DNA from: Cordia subcordata | Lineage: Eukaryota; Streptophyta; Magnoliopsida; Boraginales; Cordiaceae | DNA: 64,000 nucleotides | Assembly: GCA_028554755.1 (NCBI GenBank) | Contig: JAPTOF010000006.1 | Coordinates: forward strand, 6,070,501 to 6,134,500 | Reading direction: 5' to 3' | In this document: one piece after another, positions 22,850-33,624 of the stretch | How positions within the stretch are numbered: the stretch's first letter is position 1 | Layout: every line of letters begins with the position of its first letter | Notes under the pieces: generated by a model | What the model was told of the DNA's origin: nothing | The model's database searches: none | Seen by the model: the letters and a program-made list of their open reading frames with translations, nothing else | Translations under genes and position numbers: made by a program

Positions 22850-24150
22850 ATATTTACACGCACCCCCTTTTTCTTTTGAAACACCATCACCACCATTTCA
22901 AGAAACCACACTCACCATTCTCTCTAAAGCTGCTACTATTTAGTAATTTGTTGTTTTAGTAGTGAGATAGTATTAGTAGTAGTCGTTTTATCAGAGAGGT
23001 TTATAGTTTTTTGGCCTTTCGGGGTTTGAGCAACTTTTTTGGTTTTGTCATCTTTCTTTTGTTTGGTTGTTGGCAGTTTTTTGCTTCTTCCTTCATTCAA
23101 TCTGCAAAACTGAGACTGGTTTTGCATTGAGAGTTGAGCCTACAAAAATTAAAAAAGAGAAATTCATTATTGGCTTTTACCAGATAGGTGTGCTTTTGGG
23201 CGGGAACATATTTTTCTGGATTACTGTAGCTCAGGTTTGTCCCTTTTCCTCACAGGAACATGAATGTTCTCTTTCATTGTTCTTTCAGTGTTTTTGAGTT
23301 TAAGTCTTTGAAATTTTGAATGTTTCAAACCATAAAGATTGAGTCTTTTGGCCATTTTCTTTAGCATTTCAGCCCCTTTTGGCTGTAAAGAGGGTAAAGT
23401 TTGAATCTTTACCCTCTTTTCTGCTTCAAATGTGTGAAAAAAATTGGATTTTTGAGAACTAGCCAAAAGAAAAAAGTGTTTCTGTTTTCAGTTTTTGGTG
23501 AAATGTGTTGTTTCTGTTATCCGCTTTATATTTCTTTCTGTAACTCATAGTTTTGTTGCGTGTTGCAGGGTTAATTTGCACGTTTGAGCTAAAGTTTTGA
23601 GTGCTTTGCGCTTCCTGAAGCTCTCTTCATTTTGGGTCTCAGAGCTCTCGTCTTTCTACACATAAAGCTTTCAAGGTATGCTTCACAAGTTTTATTCACT
23701 GAAGTATGAATTTAATGAATTTTCTTCACATTTTGTTTGGTAAAGTTCAAAATTTTCCTCACTAGTTTGTGTCGGCGTGGTCTAGAATTCAAATTTTTCC
23801 TCACTGGTTTGTGTCGGCATGGTCTAGAATGCACCAAGCTCTGTTTTTGTCCATATATTTCTAAAGATTAAGCCAATTTAGTGAAGATTATGAGAATCTC
23901 AGTGTAGATATTTTTCCATTTTGGTCAATACATACCAAAAATCCAAAATTTACTGTTATAAAACTTTCAACTTTTCCTGTTGCCACCCCTCTGTGCTGGC
24001 GAAACATTTGCACAAATTTGCAAGAACCAATCAAAACTAATTCTCGAAAATTTTCCTTCTGTTTTTCAGAACTTTTACACTTTTTCCTGATTTATGTTTT
24101 TTTTTCCCCAGCCGAAGTTTTTGCAAGGTTTCGGAGAAGAAATAGTACCA
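22850..24150 (+). other. Probable 5' leader of the GATA gene with one or two introns
   Basis: Pyrimidine-rich sequence (22860-22935) probably marks the transcript start. Candidate junctions are a donor GTTTGT at 23236 with an acceptor TTGCAG before 23570, and a donor AAG/GTATGC at about 23675 with an acceptor CCCCAG at 24108-24113, just ahead of the start codon at 24151. The second intron contains a 42-bp tandem duplication. Junctions were read by eye only. Confidence 0.5.
23747..23830 (+). repeat. 42-bp tandem duplication in the GATA leader intron
   Basis: Two adjoining copies (23747-23788 and 23789-23830) share 'ttcctcact.gtttgtgtcg' and end with GGTCTAGAAT. They differ at about three positions. 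Confidence 0.9.
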
Positions 24151-26169
24151 ATGGGGCCAAACTTCACGGATGAGATAGACTGTGGCAGCTTCTTTGACCA
24201 CATTGATGACTTAATTGAATTCCCCCTGGACAATGAATGTAGCGGCCTTGGCTCCGGTGACAGCGAAGACTTTCCTAGCCTTTGGAATGATACCTTGCCG
24301 GAGAGTGGCCCGCTGTTTCCCTGCAGCAACGGCAATTCTGCTTCTGACCTCTCAACGGAGCTAGCTGTGCCGGTAGGCATCACCATTCTGTTTTGTTCAA
24401 ATTTTATTCTAACATTTAAGTGCTTGTAGATATATGAATGATTAATGGACTTGTGATATTAGATTTTCATTAATCTACTACAGTCCAGTTCAATAACGGA
24501 CAGAGACGCGGGACCTGTAGAAGCGATTGTCCTCTTATTAGTCCTGGGGACACCCCTGAGTGTTTGATTAAGGAGGTCTTACAGTGATGCTGGCAAAAAT
24601 GTAGCCAGTGCATTGTTTAGTGAGAGTGCAGTGTTATAATAGTGTAAATGTGTCACAATTTGGGTCCAGGTACTTGGATTGTAGTATAATCATGTCATAT
24701 GGATTGATTATGACATCGTTGTCTGACAATCTGATTGCCAGCTCATCTGCAGTTATGCCTTGTTATTTTTTGTGTTGATTGTCCCAACCTTATAAATTAC
24801 TTGTTCCAGTTAACTTTAATTTGACAAGTAATTTACGCCGTTGTGTATAAAATTGGAAGATTGCATCTGTTTGTGCATGAGACTCGTATATATGAACGAA
24901 GTGGACAGATGCAGAATTGTTATGTTCCGACTTAAATTTCATAATATTGGAGAGGTCCCGTCATCTCATAGGTCCCATATGAGTAACAGCAGTTTTGGCT
25001 TTGGCTCTGCAAAAATCTATCTCCTACTGATCAAAATTTAAAATTGTCCATGCTGAGTTGACCAATCAGTGCTATTCGTGAAGGTCATTTGCCAACTATT
25101 TAATTTGCTGTAGTTTTGCAAAATTTGATGGCACACTCATCTTGTGGTTGTTGATCAAAATTTTCACTTATTCTCTTCTTAAGGATACTTCATAGTATGT
25201 CAAGTGTTGCACCTTCTTGATTTCTTTTGTTGTTTGTCTTTTACCGGAGATGAATGTTCTAAAAGTTTTTGATGCTTAATTTTTCATTAAATGCAATCAT
25301 TCAGCAGTTCATGCGCTGTTTCAATAGAGCATTTTGCAAATTATTGACTTACATCTGATTCTTTCTTTGTCTGTATTTCTCAGTACGAGGATATAGTTCA
25401 ACTAGAATGGCTTTCAACATTTGTGGAGGACTCTTTTGCTAGTGGTGGGATGACTATTGCCAAAGAGAACTTTTCTGCCAACCAGGAGCCATCGCACAAT
25501 CAATTCCAGACTTCGAGCCCGGTTTCTGTCTTAGAAAGCAGCAGCAGCAGCAGTAGCTCCTGCTCAGGTGGCAAGACTATACCTCTCAGCCCAAATCACC
25601 GTGGTACTCAGCGTGCTCGGAGTAAGCGCCCACGCCCTGCTACGTTTAATCCCCGTCCAGCAATGCAACTGGTATCTCCTTCATCATCGTTCACAGAGAC
25701 TCCACAGCCACTTTTTGCTCCTGAATCTGAGAATTTTGCCGAGTCACAACCCATGAAGAAGGTTTGCAAGTCTGCTGCACCAGAGCAGAGAAAAAAGAAG
25801 AAAATTAAGCTGACGTTTTCTTCATCTCAGGCAGAGATGGATCAAAACCCACCCGCTCAGGCAGTTAGGAAATGCTTGCATTGCGAGATAACAAAGACAC
25901 CTCAATGGAGGGCTGGTCCAATGGGGCCTAAAACACTCTGCAATGCTTGTGGAGTCCGCTACAAATCGGGCAGACTCTTCCCTGAGTATCGCCCCGCTGC
26001 AAGTCCTACTTTTGTTGCTTCACTGCACTCCAATTCTCACAAGAAGGTTCTTGAGATGCGAAGCAAATCTGGTGACACATACAACATGGCCCAGACCATA
26101 GCAACTCCTCCAACAACGACTGAGCCAGAGCTCATTCCAAATAGCAACCCATTATTAGAGCACAAATGA
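24151..26169 (+). CDS. GATA8: GATA transcription factor, class A, GATA8-like
   Basis: Two coding exons, 24151-24372 and 25384-26169, join in phase 0 (donor GTAGGC, acceptor CAG) to give 335 residues. The N-terminus MGPNFTDEIDCGSFFDHIDD is acidic and typical of the subfamily. A serine run encoded by AGC repeats follows near residue 125, then basic stretches (RSKRPRP, RKKKKIK) likely to act as nuclear signals. The C-terminal zinc finger is C238-X2-C241-X18-C260-X2-C263 with the class A tail SGRLFPEYRPAASPTF. GATA factors bind WGATAR sites; the closest named relative I recognise is Arabidopsis GATA8 (BME3), a positive regulator of seed germination. An in-frame extension upstream of 24151 exists but crosses the leader intron acceptor, so I start at 24151. 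Intron 24373-25383 holds no recognised element. Confidence 0.9.
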
Positions 26170-28990
26170 TGCAAGGGGGGCAGAGTAGTTTCCAAGTCGG
26201 CAGTCTTCACCCATCTTTCTCTTCATCCGCAGTCTGGTAGTTTTGTTATTGTTATTTTATTCCTTTGTTCATTGGTTCTTTGTACAGAGATGTAACGGGG
26301 CAATAGGAGCTATAGATGACCATATTTTAGCAATTAGAGAGCAGGAATGAGATCAATGAGGGCATCGAGAAAAGGATAGCGATCACCGGGGCTTAGGATA
26401 AGGCTGAGGTTTAGTGTTATTTAGGTGCTTAAAATCAATAGGTTTCCGAGTCGTATTTTCCTTGTTTTCCTGCCTTTGTCTCCCCATCCTTCATGGAATT
26501 CTTTTTGCAGTTCATTTGTTACTAGGACATCTTGAAATGAATATTGGGTTTTCAAATTCTCAATCTGTTGATTATGTATGTTCTCAGTGTCATTTCTTCG
26601 TCTTCATCCCATAACTCATCAGCCACTTCTGCTGAAGGGCATCGAGAACTTTCTGACAGATTTAAGAGACTGCCCTGTGTCTTTTGAAACTCAAACCAAC
26701 TATAAAAGCGACGCTTCGGTCAAGAGAATGTTCGTTTTTCATTTTGGTCTGACTATGAGAGGATCTTAATCCAATGTTGGCATGCATTATGCTGAGAGCA
26801 TGACGCTCGAGTGATGAGGTCACTGTAGCTATGATGTCTTAATTGAAGAATTAACTTGGTTGAGAAGAATAATTTACAGGGAACTTTTTAGAGGAGTTGG
26901 TAGAACTAATTAATTACAATTTCTTGCTTCTGAAGGCAGGGGCCAGTTTTGATGTTTTTTTCCCTACTCTATCTAAAGCTTTTTTCATAAGATACATGAA
27001 ACCATGGCAAATCTTACAAAGACTTGATCAGTAAAGCAACCGCTTTTTATGGAAGGTGCTTATAAGCACTTAAACATAAGAATTGCCAAAGAGGCACCTA
27101 AATCCACTTTATGACTAGTAATGTATAAGAGACAACAGGAAGAACACATGCGGGGAAAACATAATCAATCATTTGTAGATTTTTTTTTCTTAGAATTGGC
27201 AATGATACCGAACCGAAAATAGCGTGTGGCAAAATTATCATTTGAGGGCACATGATATTGCCATTCACTGATCATAACTTTTCCCTGACTTTTAGACTTT
27301 CTTGCTAAAACATCTTCCGCGATGAATCTGAGTAATTTTAACTTCAAAAAATGATTAGATTTAGATTGACGAAATTAACGATATTCTTTATAACAAGCAC
27401 AATACGGAATTTTTTTTTAAATGCAATCGTTGTTACAAGATTACCACCACAGAGGCAGGTACTAAAAATTTTTTTCCAATTATTATTATTTTTTTTTGAG
27501 AAATCTTGATCCAACAAAAGATCTATGCAATGAAACTAGACTTGTATGTTGTGCCTTGCTCGCGCACGCATTACATGGACACCAAACTCTTCTTTGGGTA
27601 AACTAGTTTTAATTCTCTTATTCAAGCTTTTGAAATTCCTCATTTATAGTTGATAAAGCTCATAGAAAAAATAAGAATCCATTCTTCATTGCTTACTTTT
27701 CAATTGGCACCTTCAGAATAATTGGTAGAGCCAATATAGTACCGAAATTATTAATAGAACCAAAATCCAAATACGTCCACATATATTTATATACATAAGA
27801 AAGATTTCATTTGCTCTAAAAATACATTATAACTTGAAAAGAAAAATATTGAATCAAACACTACACACATGGATTCAACGAAAATTATAAAAGTAATGAT
27901 TTGGGTTCAAATTTCATTAAAATTAGACAGTTTAAATAACATTAAGGGTTAAAAATAATATGAATCGTTAAAGAAACAAGGTTGGTTGAGTTCCATATCA
28001 TACAATCAATGTAGGAAAATCTATGAAATCGAGGTTCACGAGAAACTTAGGCCGCATATAAATGTTTGTTCAACAACATCATGAGCTTTGGGCAATCATT
28101 TATTTTATTTTCTTCTTTCGTATGTTGTCAAGATGCAGCATTCTATCGTTCTCAAAGTGACAATTTTTACTGCCATTTTTAACGATTTAACTATGTGTTG
28201 CTTCATCTCGAGTTGACTAGCTAGTTGAGATAATCAAATTGAGAATTGAATCATTATGTTTAAGACTTTGGCATACATGTTGACATATTGTCGTTAAGTT
28301 ATCTTTGTTAAAAATATTAGTTTGGCCCATGGGTTTTTCACTTTTGTTTAGAATTATATAATACTCCACAACATAAAGAGTTGCTACGTGAAACAAATCT
28401 CCAAATGCGTTTCTCTTTAAAAAATTTTATACATAACGAAAATAGCATACATTGTGCTGTCTCATACAGTATTCTATATATTTAGCCAGAAATTTATGTT
28501 TATAAATTGCAACGGGACTTAAATTTGAAATCTGTCACCCCTACTTAAAGCTCCCATTTGGCAAATTTAACTAGTTGATAGAAATTTATAATTTGAGAAA
28601 GATATTTTTATATTATTTCAACCGGCCATATTATGTTGTTTCAACTTGTAATTCTTTGATATTGTCGGAAGTTCTTCCTTTTGTTTTTAATGTATTTGTA
28701 TAATTACTAACAAATCTTGTGATTAGGTTATAAAAGTTAGATTAAGAAACTGCTTGCCTCTTTGTCTCGTTGGGGTCGGTTGATATTGTATTTCTCTTTT
28801 TATTAACGATAACTTTTATTTCGACCCCCCCCCCCCCTTGGGGCAAAAAAAAAGAAAAAAAAGACAGTGAGCCGATCAGTTTGGCTTATCTCCATACTTC
28901 ATACTTGTGTTTGTTCGCTAATCCAAGGATGAAATTTTCTTCTTCTTTGTCCGCCCCAAGATTCGCATTTCTCTAACTTCACCCAACTTG
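26170..28990. other. GATA 3' UTR followed by gene-free DNA
   Basis: The first few hundred bases after the stop are probably 3' UTR. The rest is AT-rich intergenic DNA with a C12 homopolymer at 28825-28836. No gene recognised. Confidence 0.4.
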
Positions 28991-28997
28991 ATAAGAT

Positions 28998-29100
28998 GGG
29001 ATGCGGAGATAATTTAAGTGGTTAAAATTACCAACTTGATAAATGGTGAACCCTTGTGGGGACAGCAGGCCGCGTGATTGGGGTTTTGGGGGGGGGGGGT
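28998..29100 (+). mobile_element. Possible SINE fragment ending in a G-run
   Basis: The block 'gataatttaagtggttaaaattacc ... ggttttggggg' follows the same plan as the better SINE at 33480-33606 (tRNA-like head, then G-rich tail). It ends in G12 (29088-29099). Degenerate, no target duplication seen. Confidence 0.35.
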
Positions 29101-29475
29101 TAAAAGAATTAAAAACTAACATGATAAGACTTAATTTAGTTAATTTATAATTCATTACAACTTTCTCTAAAACTATAGACTAGTTAGTGAGTTAAAATCC
29201 ACAGAATTTTTCTTAATGACCCAATTTTACTCTTGTTTTCTTTTCTTTTTTTTTTTTTGGTCTCGGAAGTTAGGGTCTTTTTTTTTTTTTAGGTTTGAAC
29301 TTGTTGAAAACTGATTTTGAAATTTTTTGGAAAACAAATTAACCTAATATCAATAGGATAAAACTATATAAATGGGGATAGTTTTCTGTTAATTATTAGT
29401 GGACCACCCATTTCCATAACAATTTTAAATTATAATAATTGTTCTATAACAAATAATATATATACATACATACAA

Positions 29476-29510
<35 letters not shown>

Positions 29511-31003
29511 ATATGTATATATATAAACCCAAAAATTAGGATCACAACTTTCCTGCCAGAGAAAAAAAGGTCAAAATTTGGCATTGCTTTGGACTAGGGT
29601 TTGTTGGGTAAGATTAGCTGAAAATATGGGTCTTATAATCTCCTGTAGGTTCACTTATTATCTGCAATGCATATCTTTGACTTCTTCTAAGCAGGATATA
29701 AATGTTGCTATCTTAACACTTTACTTACATTGGCCTTTGTTGTCACTATATTATAAAATTTATAACATTAGAGTGAGTCCAAAATAATATAAGGTCTCAA
29801 TCATCAATTCCTAGATCGTTACAAAAGAAAATAAAAATTGTAAGTTACAAAAACATATGATCAGTTCTTCAAAAACAACAGGAAGTGCCACCATTGAATA
29901 TTGAATAATCTATACATTTTTCACAGTATTTCTACATGGAATATCTCTAACTATAGGGTGTTAATTCTTGCAATTAGAGTGGCTGCATTGAAACTAATTT
30001 TAATTAAATTTTAACAATACAAGCAAACGAAAATTTAATTCTTATTTATAAATTTTGCGTATGACCAATCTCTTTTTAGGTTTTTTCTTGTTCATGTTTC
30101 TAGTTTACATTGGTAAAAATTAAGTGATACCAATAATTTCGTACTATCTGCAAAAAGGATCTTATTCACTAGGGCCATGCACATATATTTTCTAGTAAAG
30201 TATGCGATTAAGAGAGAAAGAATAACGAATTATTTAAATCAAATCTTAACAACATCGTAATTAGATTTTTCTCGCAACTTTATAATCTAATGTAAAATTC
30301 AGTGTCTATGTCCCACTGATTCATGTACGAGACCAGGTACAGAAAAATCAGATTCAGAGCAACCACTTTTAAACCATAGGAATCAAAGAAAAATAAGCAA
30401 TTACATCCACTGTACTTTGTAAAAGACAAAAGTACAAACACAGTAACTAATAATCAGCATCTAGTCATTGTCTCATTTTGTTGTAAGCATACTTCACACT
30501 AATACTATAAATATTAAACCTTTTTTTAGTAGCAGTGTCAAATGTCAAACACACAATTCTCTTCTTCTGCTACTTCTGGGTCGGCAAACGAAGCTTCACA
30601 CACACTTTCAGGTGCTTTTGCTGTGTCTTTTCTGTGTCTTACTCTCTCTCTCTCTCTTGTCTGTCTGTTTCCATAGACACTATTCAACCAAAAAAAAAAA
30701 AAACAACACACACAGTGTAGGTGTCCACTGTGTGGCTATCTCTTCTCATATAAAAATCCCCATGTTGCCTTTTGCTTTTTCTTGCAACAGTTGTTTTAGC
30801 TCTTGTTGCCAATACAGTACACAACCCTTGATGCATTCATCACCCTTTTTAGACAAACTATCAAAAAGTTTATCTTTTTGACATATTAGTATGATATTAG
30901 CTTTTGTAATATTAGTGTTTTTGAGAAATTTTTGAAGAGAGATTGAAAAAAACCCAGAAAATATTTGTTATTTTATATGCATTTGGAGCCATTGGATTTG
31001 AAA
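29101..31003 (+). other. Upstream region and leader of the ARF gene
   Basis: AT-rich intergenic DNA with a mixed CA/TA microsatellite at 29456-29525. Closer to the gene, a CT-rich stretch (30640-30662) and an A-run (30690-30703) look like transcribed leader. An AuxRE-type TGTCTC occurs at 30469-30474. Core promoter not fixed. Confidence 0.4.
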
Positions 31004-33241
31004 ATGATTAACATTATGGATGAAAGGCAAAGAGGTTTGGACCCACAGTTATGGCATGCCTGTGCTGGTGGGATGGTCCAAATGCCACCATTGAACTCGA
31101 AAGTCTTCTATTTTCCTCAAGGCCATGCTGAGCATGCCAGCAAAAATGTAGATTTTGGCAATTTCCCAAGATTTCCACCATTGCTTTTGTGTAGAGTGCT
31201 GTCCATTGAGTACTTGGCTGATAATGAGACAGATGAAGTTTACGCGAAAATTAGGCTATTTCCTTTAAAGGGTAAGGAATCTGATGTCGAGGGTGATGAT
31301 GATTTTCTGGGATTTGATAAGGATCAAAGTGAAGATAAGCCTAGTTCTTTTGCAAAGACATTGACTCAATCGGATGCAAACAACGGAGGTGGCTTCTCTG
31401 TGCCGAGATACTGTGCGGAGACCATCTTTCCACGGCTGGATTACTCGGCTGAGCCACCAGTGCAGACCATTTTAGCCAAGGATGTTCATGGGGAGGTTTG
31501 GAAATTTAGGCATATCTATAGAGGGACGCCACGGCGGCATCTTTTGACTACAGGTTGGAGTAATTTTGTGAACCAGAAGAAGCTTGTTGCAGGGGATTCA
31601 GTTGTGTTCTTGAGGGCAGAGAATGGAGATCTTTGTGTTGGGATCCGAAGAGCAAAAAAGGGGATTGGTTGTGGCCCTGAGGCACCATCTGGATGGAATC
31701 CAGGAGGTGTTTCTGGATTTTTGGTTGGAGATGATAAGTTCAATGGAAATGGTAATGGAGGAAATGGTGTTTTCAAGCAATGTGGTAAGGTGAGTGCTGA
31801 GTCAGTTCTTGAAGCAGCAACTCTGTCTACAAACGGCCAGCCATTTGAGGTCATTCATTCTCCATGCCTAAGCGCGCCAGAGTTTGTCGTAAAGGCCTCA
31901 TCTGTGAGGGCTGCAATGAGAGTCCAGTGGCGTTCCGGGATGAGATTCAAGATGCCTTTTGAGACAGAAGATTCATCAAGAATCAGCTGGTTCATGGGAA
32001 CCATATCTTCTGTCCAAGTTGATGATCCAATTCACTGGCCTAACTCTCCATGGCGCCTTCTTCAGGTAAAATGATTCTCCTTCACATTTTATATGTATTA
32101 ATACTAGTTCAAGAGTTCAGAAATTTGCTTCATAATTAGTTGGATGATTTCTTTTCAGCAGTTTAATGATTTTGAAATAGTCCACTGACATCTCTATCAA
32201 CTGTATGCAAGTACAAGAACTTCATGTCTTAATATGTATTATGTGTTGATCAAAGGAGGATTAACAGCAGGCTAATCGTCAATTTGAGTGGGATAGTTAA
32301 ACCTTAGACGTAATAGCATGATATACTTCTAGTGGATTAGATTGCATTTGCTATTGGATTTAGCATACCACATGCTATGGCTGTTGAAGTTCTTCCAAAC
32401 TGATGAGCCATATTGTTCAATGTTATTTGATTATAATTGCTCTTCCTATGAACTCATGTAGGTGGCATGGGATGAGCCCCAACTACTGCAAAATGTAAAG
32501 CGAGTGAGCCCATGGTTGGTTGAATTGGTGTCGAACATGCCAGCCATCCATGTCTCCCCTTTTTCCCCGCCAAGAAAGAAGTCGCGGCTTCCACAGCTTC
32601 CAGAATTTCCCCTATTCGGGCAAATTCAGATGCCATCACTTCTTAGCAACCCATTGAGCCACAGTGGGCAGTTTTGTTGTTTCACGGACAACATTCCTGC
32701 AGGCACACAGGGAGCCAGGCACACTGAATTTGGATTACCATCGTCACAACTCCCCATCAACAAGCTGCAGCAAGGGCTACAAACAACTGGATTCAGGCGA
32801 CTCGATCATGATCTTGGCGCCCCACCTACTAGATATGTCAATGATAGCTTCTCGGCCAATTCTGAAAATGATGAGATCGATTCTTGCTTGCTTACTAAAG
32901 GAAAATGTATCCAAAGTTCAAAGACTAGCAAAGAAACGAAAACACCAATGTTTGTTTTATTTGGGAAACCAATTCTAACAGAAATGCAGATAGCATCACA
33001 GTGCTATTCTGAGGATACAGATGGGAAACATTCGGCAGAGTCGAATCTAGAGAAGACAACAAATCACTCTGATGGTTCAGGGTCAATAATTCTTCAGAAT
33101 TTTCCTTCAGATAACTCTTCAGATGAAATTTTTCCATGGTATAAAGAGAAAATATCTAAATTTGGTTCAGAGATCGGTCACTCCAGCCTGCAAGGTGTTC
33201 ATGGAAGATTGGAATCCGTGGATGTTGGCCGGCACAGCTAG
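31004..33241 (+). CDS. ARF16: Auxin response factor, ARF10/16 clade, PB1 domain truncated
   Basis: ARFs bind auxin response elements and activate or repress auxin genes; the ARF10/16/17 clade are repressors controlled by miR160. Two exons, 31004-32065 and 32462-33241, join in phase 0 (GTAAAA/TAG) to give 613 residues. The B3 DNA-binding domain spans about residues 116-218 (RRHLLTTGWSNFVNQKKLVA); the auxin-response domain about 262-354 (SGMRFKMPFETEDSSRISWF). A miR160 site lies in exon 2. FVLFGKPILTEMQI, conserved before the PB1 region, is present. The protein then ends at the first residues of PB1: frame-altering insertions and an early TAG leave ESVDVGRHS, and no PB1 remainder is seen downstream. 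An in-frame ATG at 30977 would add nine residues; I chose 31004 because family members start MIN. ARF16 versus ARF10 or '18-like' naming is uncertain. Confidence 0.92.
32701..32721 (+). promoter_or_regulatory. miR160 target site in the ARF coding sequence
   Basis: The 21 bases match the complement of miR160 at 19 positions, with an unbroken run CACAGGGAGCCAGGCA covering the seed and cleavage positions. Mismatches fall at site positions 1 and 6, opposite the 3' part of the microRNA. It encodes the conserved AGTQGARH peptide, as in ARF10/16/17 relatives. Confidence 0.92.
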
Positions 33242-33479
33242 AAGGTTAACAGTACTAGCATATTCAGGTAGCAAATTGAAGAGTTTTGATCTCTGTTAGA
33301 TGTACAGTTGAAGGATGTGATGCAGTTTCAAACAATTAGTTTCTTGATTTCATTGTATTTTTGCGCATTGTTGGAAAAAGTTCTCACCACTGCTACAACA
33401 TGTAATCTCAAAACTTTGAAGCAAATATTCATCCTTAAGGGCAGCTGCATAATTGTTTAAACTTCTGCATGTTTCCTTG

Positions 33480-33606
33480 GGATTAAGGGCTAGTTCAAGT
33501 GGTTGAGACTACCTTCACTTAGGTGTGAGATCTTGGATTCAAATCCCACAGGGGATGAGGGTTGGGTTGGGGGGTGGGGTGTTTGAAAAAAAGATAAAAA
33601 AAAACG
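33480..33606 (+). mobile_element. tRNA-derived SINE 3' of the ARF gene
   Basis: A-box-like 'agttcaagtggttgaga', B-box-like GGATTCAAATCCC (33535-33547), a G-rich 3' part and an A-rich end. It is flanked by an 18-bp duplication with two mismatches, CTTYTGCATGTTTYCTTG (33462-33479 and 33607-33624). The left copy lies about 220 bp after the ARF stop, so the SINE may sit in or near its 3' UTR. Confidence 0.8.
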
Positions 33607-33624
33607 CTTTTGCATGTTTTCTTG

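Noticed and set aside
24094..24150. In-frame N-terminal extension of the GATA protein (starting FFFPQPKFLQG)
   Set aside because: It includes the polypyrimidine tract and CAG acceptor of the leader intron; the family N-terminus begins at 24151.
31516..31854. 112-codon minus-strand open frame inside the ARF gene
   Set aside because: Antisense shadow of the conserved B3 and auxin-response coding region.
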